From contig NZ_CP026362.1 in the NCBI RefSeq assembly GCF_004116955.1, positions 1,838,501 to 1,902,500 on the forward strand: DNA of 64,000 bases, written 5' to 3'. Under the pieces are notes generated by a model. The model was not told the DNA's origin. It saw only the letters and a list, made by a program, of their open reading frames with translations, and ran no database searches. This DNA is from Bacillus vallismortis (GTDB lineage Bacteria; Bacillota; Bacilli; Bacillales; Bacillaceae). Shown here one piece after another: positions 1 to 9,432 of the stretch (the stretch's first letter is position 1; each line of letters starts with the position of its first letter). The position numbers and the translations under genes were made by a program.

Positions 1-475
1 TGCCAAACTTGTCATTATGAACAACCAATATAGCAGGATGATTTCCTGACAATCGGAGTTCAAAACCATTTAATTCTGTGATTTCAATCTTTCCTCCGCC
101 AATCGAAATACCTGTCAGCTCAAGCTCTCCCTTTTTATCAGAAATGGTGATTTTGGCTGTGTTCGGGTGGACGGGCACAGCGTCTTCAACGCGAAACTCT
201 ATTTCAATTCCTTTATCTTCTGCAATTTGTATAGCGGTTTTAATCCGTTCGTCAAATGTATCAAAATCAAGCAATCCGCCGATAATCGCGACATCTGTGC
301 CGTGGCCTTTATACGTTTCCGCAAAAGAGCCGTAAAAGGATACGATGATGCGCTCAGGCTCTCTGCCAAATAAACTTCTGGCCACTCTCCCGATTCTTGC
401 CGCCCCCGCCGTATGCGAGCTGGACGGACCGATCATAACCGGGCCGATAATATCAAAAACGCTTCTGTATTTCAT
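1..475 (-). CDS. sdaAB: L-serine dehydratase beta subunit (5' part, cut by window edge)
   Basis: N-terminal 158 residues of the beta chain of the iron-sulfur L-serine deaminase, which with SdaAA converts serine to pyruvate and ammonia. The start ATG at 475 has an AAGGAGGAAT ribosome-binding site. The conserved beta-chain opening (DIIGPVMIGPSSSHTAGA) is directly visible, followed by a region rich in GG and DV motifs leading to an ACT-like domain (ISIGGGKIEI). The protein is usually about 220 residues, so the last third and the partner sdaAA lie outside the window. It follows yloV with a 138-bp gap that holds a possible promoter. Identification is firm; completeness cannot be judged. Confidence 0.93.
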   Translation of the reverse strand, partial: MKYRSVFDIIGPVMIGPSSSHTAGAARIGRVARSLFGREPERIIVSFYGSFAETYKGHGTDVAIIGGLLDFDTFDERIKTAIQIAEDKGIEIEFRVEDAVPVHPNTAKITISDKKGELELTGISIGGGKIEITELNGFELRLSGNHPAILVVHNDKFG

Positions 476-519
476 GCTATTCCTCCTTATGAACCAGAGT
501 TTATAAGCGCTTTGCTTCT

Positions 520-548
520 AGACTAATTGATCATATATAAAATGGCAA
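520..548 (-). promoter_or_regulatory. candidate SigA promoter for sdaAB
   Basis: On the minus strand TTGCCA (548-543) and TAGTCT (525-520) are separated by 17 bp. The -35 is 5/6 and the -10 only 3/6, so this is a weak call. It sits in the 138-bp yloV-sdaAB gap, upstream of the sdaAB ribosome-binding site. Confidence 0.3.
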
Positions 549-589
549 GCGGGCGCGTCACAGCGCTGCCGCACTTAAAAGCAGACATA

Positions 590-620
590 AGAATAGAAGG
601 GCGAATCGCCCTTCTATTCT
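590..620 (-). terminator. long inverted repeat overlapping the yloV stop codon
   Basis: A perfect 15-bp inverted repeat (590-604 with 606-620) surrounds the TAG stop of yloV at 614-616. In RNA it would form a GC-rich hairpin with a short loop. The sequence after it on the minus strand lacks a clean U run (TTATGTCTGCTTTT), so it may be a leaky terminator or a 3'-end stabiliser rather than a strong terminator. Confidence 0.45.
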
Positions 621-2275
621 GCTGAAACGATATAAGAATACAGCGGCTGTTTTCCGTTATGGATCTCAACCTCAATCTCCTCGTACTTTTCACTAAGGAA
701 CGCTTCAAGCTCCTCAGCTTCTTCCTGAGACGCATCCTCACCGTATAGGATGGTAACAATTTCGTCGTCTTCTCCGATCATTTCTGACAGCAGCGTTTTC
801 GCGGCTGACAGCTGATCTTCAGCAGTGCCGATAATCGTTCCATTCAGAATTCCCATAAAGTCGCCTTTTTTAATATCCTTGCCATCAATATGGGTATCTC
901 TGACTGAGTACGTCACTTGCCCGCTTTTCACCTGCTGAATGGCGCTAAGCATATTGGCCTCGTTCGCTTCAGCTTCTTGATCCGGATGAAATGCCAGCAG
1001 GGCTGACATCCCTTGGGGAACCGTTTTGGCAGGAATGACGAAAACCTGTCCATCCATTACACTTGCCGCTTGATTAGCCGCCATGATGATGTTGGAGTTA
1101 TTCGGTAAGATAAACACTGTTTCCGCATTTACGGATTTCACGGCATCGACAATATCCTCAGTGCTCGGGTTCATTGTCTGACCGCCTTCAATCACAACAG
1201 AAGCGCCAATGCTTTTAAATAAGTCAGAAATGCCTTCTCCCATTGCTACAGTCACAACGCCATAGGGCTGCTTTGCCGGCGGTTTTTCGTTGCCAGAAGG
1301 CTTGCTTTCCTGGCTGATAAGAGAAGTATGTTGTTCTCTCATATTCTCTATTTTAATTTTGATCAATTCACCATAATGCTGGGCATAGTTTAATACATTT
1401 CCCGGTTCTTCCGCATGAATATGAACCTTCGCCAGCGATTCATCCGCAATGACTAACAGAGAATCACCGAACTGGCTAAGATCTTGTCTGAACGTACCTT
1501 CATTGAATTCTCGTTTTTCCTGATCGAGTCTAACCATCACTTCAGTACAAAAACCAAATTCGATATCTTCTGTATTCATTGCGCTTTGCGCGCTCTTATG
1601 ATGCTCTGCGCTGACCATGTCGTCAAGTGACGGAAGAACAGCTTTCTGAGGCACAGTTTCACCTTTTAATGAAGCGAGGAAACCTTCATACACACAAAGC
1701 AGGCCTTTGCCCCCGCTGTCGACGACTCCTACTTCCTTTAGAACTGGAAGCAATTCAGGTGTCCTGTTTAAAGATGCCTCTGCTTCCTCTGTCACTGCAG
1801 TCATCAGCGCTGTGATATCGGTTTCTTTTTCTGCCAGAGCCACCGCTTTTTTCGCAGCGTCTTTTGCAACTGTTAAAATGGTGCCCTCTACAGGCTTCAT
1901 GACAGCTTTATACGCCATATCAACACCGGCTTGCAGCGCAGCGGCAAACTCTTGTGCATTCATTTCTTTTTTCGTTTCAATGCTTTTACTGAATCCGCGG
2001 AACAATTGGGACAGGATCACTCCTGAATTTCCGCGCGCTCCCATGAGCAGCCCTTTCGATAACGCGGAACCCACCTTACCGATATCATCCGTATCCATTT
2101 GCTCCACTTCTCTTGCTCCGGAAGTCATCGACAGGTTCATATTTGTCCCCGTATCGCCGTCCGGCACCGGAAACACGTTGAGCGCATCAACCGCACTCGC
2201 ATTTTGAGACAGATTCTGCGCTCCCGCGAGAATCATCCCGGCAAAGGTTCTGCCGTCTAATGTTCTAATAGACAA
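614..2275 (-). CDS. fakA: fatty acid kinase ATP-binding subunit (DhaK/DhaL-type)
   Basis: YloV, 553 residues. The N-terminal DhaL-like ATP domain shows the Asp-rich nucleotide/Mg site around residues 35-47 (FPVPDGDTGTNMNLSM) and the glycine-rich stretch GARGNSGVILSQ near 75-90. A linker and a C-terminal DegV/FakA-like half follow. By family knowledge FakA phosphorylates fatty acids delivered by a FakB protein, feeding PlsX-dependent phospholipid synthesis. Length and architecture match the family. It starts 15 bp after the yloU stop, so the two form an operon. The gene has long been called yloV, and the kinase role is transferred from homologues. Confidence 0.92.
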   Translation of the reverse strand: MSIRTLDGRTFAGMILAGAQNLSQNASAVDALNVFPVPDGDTGTNMNLSMTSGAREVEQMDTDDIGKVGSALSKGLLMGARGNSGVILSQLFRGFSKSIETKKEMNAQEFAAALQAGVDMAYKAVMKPVEGTILTVAKDAAKKAVALAEKETDITALMTAVTEEAEASLNRTPELLPVLKEVGVVDSGGKGLLCVYEGFLASLKGETVPQKAVLPSLDDMVSAEHHKSAQSAMNTEDIEFGFCTEVMVRLDQEKREFNEGTFRQDLSQFGDSLLVIADESLAKVHIHAEEPGNVLNYAQHYGELIKIKIENMREQHTSLISQESKPSGNEKPPAKQPYGVVTVAMGEGISDLFKSIGASVVIEGGQTMNPSTEDIVDAVKSVNAETVFILPNNSNIIMAANQAASVMDGQVFVIPAKTVPQGMSALLAFHPDQEAEANEANMLSAIQQVKSGQVTYSVRDTHIDGKDIKKGDFMGILNGTIIGTAEDQLSAAKTLLSEMIGEDDEIVTILYGEDASQEEAEELEAFLSEKYEEIEVEIHNGKQPLYSYIVSAE

Positions 2276-2290
2276 TCCTACTCCTCCTAA

Positions 2291-2653
2291 CTACGGGTTC
2301 GTCACTCGGACGCCTTGGACATAAATATTAACAGAGTCCACTGCCAATCCGATGGTTTGATTTACTGTGTACTTTACTTTTGTTTGGACATTATGTGCCA
2401 CTTCAGAAATTTTCGTTCCATAGCTGACAATGATATACATGTCAATATGTATCTGTTCTCCTTCTTGGCGAACTTGGACGCCTCTGCTGAAATTCTCTTT
2501 CCGAAGGATTTCAGTCAGTCCGTCTTTAATCTGGTTTTTAGAGGCCATTCCGACAATGCCGTAACAGTCGATCGCCGCGCCTCCTGCCACCATCGCAATG
2601 ACTTCATTAGATATATCAATCTGCCCGTACTTCGTTCTTAATTCAATGGACAC
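2291..2653 (-). CDS. yloU: Asp23/Gls24 family protein YloU
   Basis: 120 residues. The Asp23 (DUF322) fold is recognisable from the pattern of an early GGAAIDCYGIVGMA segment and a later VxVxLYIIVxYG-like strand (DMYIIVSYGTKISEVA). There is no signal peptide. Members are alkaline-shock or envelope-stress proteins that associate with the membrane through partners. Nearly every Firmicute carries this gene immediately upstream of the fakA homologue, which suggests a link to lipid metabolism, though the biochemical role is unknown. It reads from the divergent rpmB-yloU intergenic region. Confidence 0.9.
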   Translation of the reverse strand: MSIELRTKYGQIDISNEVIAMVAGGAAIDCYGIVGMASKNQIKDGLTEILRKENFSRGVQVRQEGEQIHIDMYIIVSYGTKISEVAHNVQTKVKYTVNQTIGLAVDSVNIYVQGVRVTNP

Positions 2654-2754
2654 ACTAGTTCCTCCTTCGAATGCATAGAGTTACAGCTATTCTACTATAT
2701 GGTTTCCATTATGAAAAGAAAAGACCCAGCTATTGCTGCCGTCCCTCTACATAT

Positions 2755-2786
2755 ACTATAGCACCGCTGTTTGCGCAAGATGTCAA
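2755..2786 (-). promoter_or_regulatory. candidate promoter for yloU-yloV
   Basis: Minus strand carries a perfect TTGACA (2786-2781) and an extended -10, TGC-TATAGT (2760-2755). The 20-bp spacer is longer than ideal, so the extended -10 may be used with a different -35. It lies in the divergent 278-bp region between yloU and rpmB. Confidence 0.4.
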
Positions 2787-2818
2787 GTGAATTTTCTTGA
2801 AAGATGATGAAACAATAG

Positions 2819-2847
2819 TTGCAAACGTTTTTTAGCTGTGGTAAATT
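2819..2847 (+). promoter_or_regulatory. candidate promoter for rpmB
   Basis: TTGCAA (2819-2824) and TAAATT (2842-2847) with a 17-bp spacer, each 4/6 to SigA consensus. It lies about 85 bp upstream of the rpmB ATG and 35 bp from the divergent yloU promoter candidate. Confidence 0.35.
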
Positions 2848-2919
2848 ATTTAAAGTATCCATATCGAAAGCATCTAAGATCATATGAAATGTTAAAAAGT
2901 AGATGTTTTGTGCAAGTGA

Positions 2920-3120
<201 letters not shown>

Positions 3121-3128
3121 CAAAATGA

Positions 3129-3160
3129 ACGCCTGCCTCTATATGTGGCAGGCGTTTTTA
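3129..3160 (+). terminator. rpmB rho-independent terminator
   Basis: A 9-bp GC-rich stem, 3129-3137 (ACGCCTGCC) with 3147-3155 (GGCAGGCGT), and a 9-base loop, followed by TTTTT to 3159. It starts 9 bp after the rpmB stop. On the minus strand it could also end spoVM transcripts, but the U run there is poor. Confidence 0.9.
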
Positions 3161-3192
3161 TGTGGTGAAAGAGGGCTATGAACCCCTGGGCC

Positions 3193-3273
3193 TTAATCTT
3201 TTCTAAATGAACCCAGCATCGCCCGGACAATTCCTCCTAAAAACTTCGGCAATTTAATGGTGTAAAATTTCAT
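3193..3273 (-). CDS. spoVM: SpoVM, 26-residue spore coat anchoring peptide
   Basis: A 26-codon gene, found by reading the gap between rpmB and thiN. It begins MKFYTIKLPKFLGGIVRAML and ends GSFRKD-stop, with the ribosome-binding site TAGGAGGGGA 6 bases upstream. In B. subtilis this amphipathic helix recognises the convex forespore membrane and anchors SpoIVA to start coat and cortex assembly. Pro9, Gly14 and the basic face are all present. It is made in the mother cell; I could not identify a convincing SigE promoter in the 70 bp upstream. Identification is essentially certain from sequence identity with the known peptide. Confidence 0.97.
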   Translation of the reverse strand: MKFYTIKLPKFLGGIVRAMLGSFRKD

Positions 3274-3333
3274 TTTTTGTCCCCTCCTATAACGTCCCGT
3301 AACCGCCTGTTCACTGATGTCAGCAAATGAATG

Positions 3334-3357
3334 AAAGCACATGCTAATCCGTGCTTC
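3334..3357 (-). terminator. weak hairpin at the 3' end of thiN
   Basis: AAGCAC (3335-3340) and GTGCTT (3351-3356) can pair around the thiN stop (3344-3346). The minus strand then runs TCATTCATTTG, not a proper U tract. It may be a weak terminator or processing site before spoVM. Confidence 0.25.
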
Positions 3358-3988
3358 TTATCATTATTAATATGCCTTTTGCAAACGAAAAAGTACCTCG
3401 TGAATGAATGAGTTCGTTACTAATACATAGTGTTGAACCGAGCGTAATATGACAATTATTCAGCGGATATTTAAAACCGGCCAGTGTCAGCTCATGTATT
3501 TCTTCGGAAAACGGTATGAAGGAGATATATCGCTTGTTTTCATCCTTCTCCATATCATATTCACCGGGAGGGAACATTTGAATATGATTTTGTTTGTCTA
3601 TCAGCCTAATTTTGATATTCGTTTTTATACCTCTGTACAGAAGCTGAATATTTCCTAAAAAATGATCAGCTCTGCCGCCTGTAATGCCGAAAATCTGAAT
3701 GATATCCGGCTGTTTTTCCAGCGCCCAATCAAGGGCGAGATCTAAATCTGTTTGATCTTTTTCTGCTTGATACACATGAAGTGCGGGAGCGGCATTTTCA
3801 ATTCGGCTGCGTTCTTGCTCTGTTATGCTGTCAAAATCTCCAAAAGCTTCATCAGGAATGAGCCCGGCATCTAAAAGAGTAACGGTGCCTTTATCAACAC
3901 CGATCCAAAGGATGTCCCCAGCTGTATAGCCGGTTAGATCAGGAATGAGATCTTTAGGGCCTCCCGCAACGATATTGATTGTTTTCAT
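3344..3988 (-). CDS. thiN: thiamine pyrophosphokinase
   Basis: 214 residues from the ATG at 3988, chosen over an upstream in-frame start because it begins the family's MKTINIVAGGP and has an AAAGGGA site before it. ThiN transfers pyrophosphate from ATP to thiamine to give TPP. Visible motifs are the substrate-site GVDKG, the catalytic EAFGDFDSI near residues 55-65 and the FGITGGRADHFLGN segment near 105-120. It follows rpe but is separated from it by a strong hairpin, so it is probably transcribed partly on its own. Confidence 0.95.
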   Translation of the reverse strand: MKTINIVAGGPKDLIPDLTGYTAGDILWIGVDKGTVTLLDAGLIPDEAFGDFDSITEQERSRIENAAPALHVYQAEKDQTDLDLALDWALEKQPDIIQIFGITGGRADHFLGNIQLLYRGIKTNIKIRLIDKQNHIQMFPPGEYDMEKDENKRYISFIPFSEEIHELTLAGFKYPLNNCHITLGSTLCISNELIHSRGTFSFAKGILIMIRSTD

Positions 3989-4010
3989 CTCTGATCCCTT
4001 TCTCAGCATA

Positions 4011-4054
4011 CAGGAAAAAGAGCTTAGGCTCTGCATGCCCAGCTCTTTTTCCTG
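4011..4054. terminator. bidirectional-type hairpin between rpe and thiN
   Basis: A perfect 14-bp inverted repeat (4011-4024 with 4041-4054) whose arms contain A5 and T5 runs. On the minus strand this reads as a stem ending AGCTCTTTTTCC directly after the rpe stop (4059). It is a likely terminator for the long upstream operon. Confidence 0.8.
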
Positions 4055-4058
4055 CTGC

Positions 4059-4712
4059 TTATTTACTTCCTCTGATTTCAGAAATTGCTTTTTGGCGGTC
4101 AGGCTGGCTGTAAACAGCTGAGCCGGCTACGAGTAAATTTGCGCCCGCTTCAATCACTAGCGGAGCGGTTTCTTTATTGACGCCGCCGTCTACTTCAATT
4201 AACAGATCTTTTTTTCCTCTTTCATCCGCCATTCGCTTAACCTCTTTGATTTTAGGAAGGACAGAATGAATAAATTTCTGCCCGCCAAATCCCGGGTTCA
4301 CCGTCATTAAAAGAACAAGATCAAGGTCGTCGAAAACATGCTCGATAACTTGTACAGGCGTATGCGGGTTCAGAACAACACCGGCCTTCACCCCTTGCTC
4401 TTGAATAAGCTGGATGGTACGGTGCAGGTGCGGACATGCCTCAGCATGCACCGACAGGATATCTGCGCCGGCTTTAGCGAAAGCCGGGATGTAACGATCC
4501 GGCTCTTCTATCATTAAATGAACATCCAGCGGCAGGTCTGTTACCGGCCGAACAGCCTCTACAATCAGCGGACCGATCGTGATATTCGGGACAAAGTGGC
4601 CGTCCATGACATCAATATGAATACAATCGGCTCCGCCCTTTTCTACATCTTTAATCTCATTGCCTAGAGCGGCAAAATCAGCGGATAGAATAGATGGTGC
4701 AACCTTTATCAT
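4059..4712 (-). CDS. rpe: ribulose-phosphate 3-epimerase
   Basis: 217 residues, a standard TIM-barrel epimerase that interconverts ribulose 5-phosphate and xylulose 5-phosphate in the pentose phosphate pathway. The catalytic pattern is complete: SILSADF near residue 7, the metal ligands in [12 protein letters not shown] (His and Asp, about 32-43), DVHLMIE, the [12 protein letters not shown] loop and EVDGGV near 175. It starts 4 bp after the rsgA stop and is the last gene of the rsgA-rpe end of the operon. Confidence 0.96.
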   Translation of the reverse strand: MIKVAPSILSADFAALGNEIKDVEKGGADCIHIDVMDGHFVPNITIGPLIVEAVRPVTDLPLDVHLMIEEPDRYIPAFAKAGADILSVHAEACPHLHRTIQLIQEQGVKAGVVLNPHTPVQVIEHVFDDLDLVLLMTVNPGFGGQKFIHSVLPKIKEVKRMADERGKKDLLIEVDGGVNKETAPLVIEAGANLLVAGSAVYSQPDRQKAISEIRGSK

Positions 4713-4716
4713 TATG

Positions 4717-5613
4717 CTAATACCTCGGCTTTCTGTCTTTAATCTCCGTCATAAATTCAACATAATGGTCGTAGCGGTACTGCTTTAATTCCCCGTCTTC
4801 AACAGCTTGTTTGACTGCACATTTTGGTTCTTTCAGATGCAAACAGCCTCTGAATTTGCACGAAGCGCTTTTTTCTCTGATATCAGGGAAGGTATAACCC
4901 AGCTCTTCTTCCTCAATGTCTGTAAATTCGAGCGAGCTGAATCCCGGAGTATCTGCAACCAAGCCTCCGGACGTGTGAATCAGCTCTACGTGGCGGGTAG
5001 TGTGTTTCCCGCGGCCCAAATGTTCGGAAATCTCGTTAGTTCTTAAACCAAGCTCCGGACTGATCGCGTTGAGAAGCGAGGATTTTCCCACACCGGACTG
5101 ACCGGCAAATACCGTTGTTTTGTCCTGAAAATGCGGGATGATATCCGTTAAACTGTTTTGGTCCTTAGAGGAGGTGAGATACACGTCATACCCAATATTC
5201 CGGTAGTCTTGTGCATAGGTTTGAATCGCATCATGTGTATCCTGATCTTCAATCAGATCCATTTTTGTAATGCATATAATCGGCTGAATATCATTGGCTT
5301 CAACGAGAACCAAGAAGCGGTCGAGCAATGCCGTGCTGAAAGAAGGCTGAACCGCTGAGAAAACAAGGACCGCTTGATCCACGTTGCAAATTGGCGGCCT
5401 GATAAGCTCATTGGTTCTTTCTTTAATTTCTAGCAGATATCCCTCTTTGTCATTTTCAGCTTGATACACAACGTAATCACCGACAAGAGGGGTAATTTTG
5501 TTCTTTCTAAAAATGCCTCTTCCTCTGCATTGAACCACTTTATCTGAATCACCTGATTCATCCAGTACATAGTAAAAACCGCTTAGCGCCTTAATAATTT
5601 TGCCCTCGGGCAT
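4717..5613 (-). CDS. rsgA: ribosome small-subunit GTPase RsgA
   Basis: 298 residues (YloQ/CpgA). An N-terminal OB fold is followed by a circularly permuted GTPase domain: the G4-type motif TKMDL comes first (about 118), then the P-loop [12 protein letters not shown] (about 171-182) and DTPGFSS (about 222-228). A C-terminal zinc finger shows C-x5-C-HL-x4-C ([14 protein letters not shown]). It acts in late 30S assembly and is a substrate of PrkC in B. subtilis, whose gene lies 14 bp upstream. Ribosome-binding site AAGGAGGGAA. Confidence 0.96.
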   Translation of the reverse strand: MPEGKIIKALSGFYYVLDESGDSDKVVQCRGRGIFRKNKITPLVGDYVVYQAENDKEGYLLEIKERTNELIRPPICNVDQAVLVFSAVQPSFSTALLDRFLVLVEANDIQPIICITKMDLIEDQDTHDAIQTYAQDYRNIGYDVYLTSSKDQNSLTDIIPHFQDKTTVFAGQSGVGKSSLLNAISPELGLRTNEISEHLGRGKHTTRHVELIHTSGGLVADTPGFSSLEFTDIEEEELGYTFPDIREKSASCKFRGCLHLKEPKCAVKQAVEDGELKQYRYDHYVEFMTEIKDRKPRY

Positions 5614-5627
5614 ATTTTCCCTCCTTG

Positions 5628-7574
5628 TTATTCACCTTTAGGATACTCAATGGTTTTGTAGCTGACGACTTTATTGTTTACCATCACTTGATAGTACCCT
5701 TTTTGGCCGGATTCAATCTTCAATTCGATCGTTCGTTCTGCCGGCTCTTTTATCTTAAATTCCTCGTAAGTGTCAGAGATGCTGTGATCCGCATCGTCAA
5801 TCGCGATTTGCACCTCAAGCTCGTCCCCCTCATTTTCTGGCTCGTAGGGGATCTCGACCTTTTCTTTTACTGTTTTCGCGGGTTTTTTCTCAGGTCCCAG
5901 AGAGAATGTCACCTCAACTTCGTTTCCCGGCTTTACTGCCGTTCCTGCCGCTGGCTTTTGTTTGACAACCTGCCCTTCTGGAACATCATCTGAGTATGCT
6001 TCTTTTTCTATCAGCTTCAGTCCGTTGTCTTCCAGATATCCAGACGCCGCTTCTTTACTGTACGTTTTCAAGTCTCTAAGCGTAATGTCTTCGGGCCCGA
6101 TACTGACCGTGAGCTTGACTTGATCTTCACTCGGCACAAGCTCAGTCCCTGCAGACGGATTCTGTTCGATGACAGTGCCAGCGCTTTTCTCGTCGTTCAC
6201 TTCATTCACTGTAACATGTTTAAATCCTTGGTCCTTTAACGCTATTTTTGCCTGATCGGCCGTTTGGCCTGTCACGTCGCCGATCTCCATTTTAGCTTTT
6301 CCGGTGCTTTTATAAAGCGTGACCGTAGCGCCTTCTTTAACTGTGGAGTCTGCTTTAGGATCCGTTTTTACAATCAGGCCTTCGTCAATTTTCTCATCTG
6401 AGATTTCCAAAACCTCGGAATCAACCTGCAGGCCGTCTTTTTCCAAAAGGTCTGCCGCCTTTTCGTATTCCATTCCGGAGACATCAGGTATTTTGACATC
6501 TTTAAGCATAAAAAGCGACGGGAAAACGGTGACAGCGAGAATTCCAGCTGTGATGAAAATGATGCAAACCGTTAGCAAAACCCACGGCCACTTTTTTCTT
6601 TTGCCGTTTTTCTTTGTTTTATTTTCGTTGATGGGTGTCAATTCAGCTTCTTTTTCTGCAACAGCTTTCGCGAGCTCTTCATCTTTAATGATCGGAATCG
6701 CTTTTGTCATCTCTTCATCTTCTTGAATCGTAAATTTCTTCTCATTGAGTCTGTCGGCATCAAAAGCTGTTTTTATATCTGCTTCCATATCTTCAGCTGT
6801 CTCATAGCGATGAAAAGGGTCTTTGGCAGTTGCCTTTAGGATGATGTTTTCAACGCTTTGGGGCAATGACGGGTTCCACCTTCTCGCCGAAGGAGTTTCC
6901 GCCTGTAGATGCTTTAAGGCGATGCTGACTGCCGATTCTCCATCAAACGGGATACGGCCGGTTAAAAGCTCGAAAAGAACGATTCCAAGCGCATAAATAT
7001 CAGATTTTTTTGTCGCCAAACCGCCCCGCGCCTGTTCAGGTGATAAGTAATGGACTGAGCCCAGCACAGAATTGGTATGGGTGATTGTGGTCGAGCTTAA
7101 TGCCGTCGCAATTCCGAAATCCGTCACTTTGATATTTCCCATATGGTCGATCAAAATGTTGTGCGGCTTAATGTCTCTGTGAACGATCTGATTTTGATGG
7201 GCATGCGCTATGGCTGAGACAATTTGCTCCATGATGTTCAGCGCTTCTTTAGGGTGAAGCGGCCCGTTTGCTGTTATGTATTCTTTAAGCGTCATGCCCT
7301 CAACGTATTCCATGACAATATAATAAATATCATCTTCCTCACCCAAATCGTAAATACTGACGATATTCGGGTGATCGAGGCTTGATGCGGATTGGGCTTC
7401 TCTTCGGAAACGCCTGATAAACTCATTGTCATTCACATAGTCAAACCGCAGGATTTTGATTGCGACTTCACGGTCTAGAATCATATCCTCAGCTAAGTAC
7501 ACGTTGGCCATTCCTCCGCCGCCTATGACGCGAAGAATTTGGTAACGCCCGCTGATCCGCTTGCCGATTAGCAC
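5628..7574 (-). CDS. prkC: PASTA-domain serine/threonine protein kinase PrkC
   Basis: 648 residues. The cytoplasmic Hanks kinase domain (about 1-270) has [11 protein letters not shown], the lysine in AIKIL, the catalytic [10 protein letters not shown] and the DFG motif in VTDFGIA. A basic juxtamembrane segment leads to one transmembrane helix (about 332-354), then three extracellular PASTA repeats (about 356-560) and a C-terminal Ig-like domain. It senses muropeptides and peptidoglycan and signals in spore germination and stationary phase. It overlaps prpC by 7 bp, the classic phosphatase-kinase pair. Confidence 0.97.
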   Translation of the reverse strand: MLIGKRISGRYQILRVIGGGGMANVYLAEDMILDREVAIKILRFDYVNDNEFIRRFRREAQSASSLDHPNIVSIYDLGEEDDIYYIVMEYVEGMTLKEYITANGPLHPKEALNIMEQIVSAIAHAHQNQIVHRDIKPHNILIDHMGNIKVTDFGIATALSSTTITHTNSVLGSVHYLSPEQARGGLATKKSDIYALGIVLFELLTGRIPFDGESAVSIALKHLQAETPSARRWNPSLPQSVENIILKATAKDPFHRYETAEDMEADIKTAFDADRLNEKKFTIQEDEEMTKAIPIIKDEELAKAVAEKEAELTPINENKTKKNGKRKKWPWVLLTVCIIFITAGILAVTVFPSLFMLKDVKIPDVSGMEYEKAADLLEKDGLQVDSEVLEISDEKIDEGLIVKTDPKADSTVKEGATVTLYKSTGKAKMEIGDVTGQTADQAKIALKDQGFKHVTVNEVNDEKSAGTVIEQNPSAGTELVPSEDQVKLTVSIGPEDITLRDLKTYSKEAASGYLEDNGLKLIEKEAYSDDVPEGQVVKQKPAAGTAVKPGNEVEVTFSLGPEKKPAKTVKEKVEIPYEPENEGDELEVQIAIDDADHSISDTYEEFKIKEPAERTIELKIESGQKGYYQVMVNNKVVSYKTIEYPKGE

Positions 7575-8332
7575 TGATCTTCACCCTCTTCAACATGTAA
7601 AGCAAGCTCAAGCAAAACTGCTGTAATGTTGTCTTCCCCGCCATTCTGATTGGCTTTGTCCACTAGCAGGTTTACTTTTTCCTGAGGAGCTTGATCGCTT
7701 TGCAGGATGTCTTTTAATTCAGTGCCTTCCACTTTATTCGTCAGTCCATCAGAACATAGAAGCAGCTTGTCCCCGGGTTCGATATCAAAGGAACGAGTGT
7801 CAATGCTAACTGACTGGTCTGTTCCAAGCGCCTTCGTCAGCACATTTTTCCGCGGATGATGTTCAGCGTCTTCTCTGGAAATCTCCCCAGTGCGAACCAG
7901 CTCATTTACAAGTGAATGATCTTCTGTCACCTGGATGAAATCACTGTCCTGAAGCAAATAGCATCTGCTGTCACCTATATGGGCAACAGAAACCGTTTTC
8001 CCTGTAAAAAGCGCACATACAATCGTTGTTCCCATGCCTTGGCATTCTTCGTGGGCTTGGGCATGCTCGTATATTTTACTGTTTACCGCAAGAATCTGCT
8101 CATTTAGCCAATTTTCACATGCTGCGGGCGCAACTGGAATCGTCTCCGCCTCATTCCATTTCTCCCCCATGGCTTTTACAGCCATCTTGCTCGCAACATC
8201 TCCAGCAAGATGGCCGCCCATGCCATCAGCGACAACCGCTAATACAAAATCGTCTTTCCCTTTGAATATCCCCGCATCATCTTCGTTATGCTGGCGGATT
8301 TTTCCTGTATCTGTTTTTAAGGCTGTTAACAA
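7568..8332 (-). CDS. prpC: PP2C-type protein phosphatase PrpC
   Basis: 254 residues with the PP2C metal-binding motifs [31 protein letters not shown] and [10 protein letters not shown]. It is the partner phosphatase that reverses PrkC phosphorylation and overlaps prkC. The start is TTG at 8332 (residues [11 protein letters not shown]) preceded by GAGGTG 7 bases upstream; an ATG 7 bases earlier is in another frame. It starts 6 bp after the rlmN stop. Confidence 0.96.
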   Translation of the reverse strand: MLTALKTDTGKIRQHNEDDAGIFKGKDDFVLAVVADGMGGHLAGDVASKMAVKAMGEKWNEAETIPVAPAACENWLNEQILAVNSKIYEHAQAHEECQGMGTTIVCALFTGKTVSVAHIGDSRCYLLQDSDFIQVTEDHSLVNELVRTGEISREDAEHHPRKNVLTKALGTDQSVSIDTRSFDIEPGDKLLLCSDGLTNKVEGTELKDILQSDQAPQEKVNLLVDKANQNGGEDNITAVLLELALHVEEGEDQC

Positions 8333-8338
8333 CCCTCA

Positions 8339-9430
8339 TCACCTCGTCTCGTCTTGACGCTCCTTCGCGCGAAGCTGACCGCAGGCTGCGTCAATGTCAT
8401 GGCCTTGCTCTCTTCGGATTGTGACATTTACTCCGCGGGATTTCAGCGTTTTTTCAAAAGCGAAAATCTGGTCACGCGGTGTGCGCACATAGTCCCGTTC
8501 AGGCACGTAGTTTACCGGAATCAAGTTCACGTGGCATTTGATTCCTTCCAGCAAATCGGCAAGTTCTTCCGCGTGCTCCACCTGGTCGTTTACGCCTCCG
8601 AACAGCCCGTATTCAAAGCTGATACGGCGTCCCGTTTTGTTAATATAATATTTAACAGCTTCCATTAATTCAGGCAGCTTGTACGCTCTGTTAATCGGCA
8701 TCAAACGGCTTCTGATTTCTGTATTCGGCGCATGCAGAGAAATCGCAAAGTTAATTTGCATTTTCTGATCAGCGAATTCGTAAATTTTCGGGATGATCCC
8801 GCTTGTAGAAACTGTAATGTGGCGCGCGCCGATATTTAGGCCATTATCATGGTTAATGATTTTCAAGAAAGCGAGCATTTCTTCAAAGTTATCAAAAGGT
8901 TCACCAATTCCCATGATCACGACAGAGCTCACTCGTTCATCCGTCTCATCAAGAGCTTGTTGGACTTTGACAACTTGAGCGACAATTTCGCCCGCTTCAA
9001 GGTTTCGTTTCAAGCCTCCAAGCGTCGAAGCACAGAATGTACAGCCAATGCGGCAGCCGACCTGTGTCGTTACACATACAGAATTACCATACTCGTGTCT
9101 CATTAACACGGTTTCGATTGTATAACCGTCATGAAGCTCGAATAAAAACTTCATTGTACCGTCTGAAGAGGTTTGTTTGACGGCCGTTTTCAACGTTGTT
9201 AACACAAAATGAGCGCTTAATTTCTCACGCAAATCCTTAGACAGGTTTGTCATTTCTTCAAATGAAGATACGCGTTTTTCATATAGCCATTCAAAAATCT
9301 GTGCCGCTCGGAACGGTTTTTCTCCGTTGTCTGTCAGCCATTGTTTGATTTCATCTAATTCAAAAGAATAAATAGACGGACGCTCTGTCCGCAATTCTTT
9401 TCTTCCTTTTGTTTTTTTCATTTCTGCCAT
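8339..9430 (-). CDS. rlmN: 23S rRNA (and tRNA) adenine-C2 methyltransferase RlmN
   Basis: 363 residues from ATG 9430, chosen because AGAAGGGA precedes it and the start lies 2 bp after the rsmB stop; an upstream in-frame ATG lies inside rsmB without support. It is a radical-SAM enzyme that methylates A2503 of 23S rRNA. The cluster motif C-x3-C-x2-C is visible ([11 protein letters not shown], about 116-126), and so is the second catalytic cysteine near the C terminus (AACGQLRAK). Confidence 0.96.
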   Translation of the reverse strand: MAEMKKTKGRKELRTERPSIYSFELDEIKQWLTDNGEKPFRAAQIFEWLYEKRVSSFEEMTNLSKDLREKLSAHFVLTTLKTAVKQTSSDGTMKFLFELHDGYTIETVLMRHEYGNSVCVTTQVGCRIGCTFCASTLGGLKRNLEAGEIVAQVVKVQQALDETDERVSSVVIMGIGEPFDNFEEMLAFLKIINHDNGLNIGARHITVSTSGIIPKIYEFADQKMQINFAISLHAPNTEIRSRLMPINRAYKLPELMEAVKYYINKTGRRISFEYGLFGGVNDQVEHAEELADLLEGIKCHVNLIPVNYVPERDYVRTPRDQIFAFEKTLKSRGVNVTIRREQGHDIDAACGQLRAKERQDETR

Positions 9431-9432
9431 TG

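Noticed and set aside
1707..2207. 166-codon plus-strand ORF opposite yloV
   Set aside because: Antisense to conserved yloV coding sequence, no ribosome-binding site, low-complexity Ser/Ala composition typical of shadow frames.
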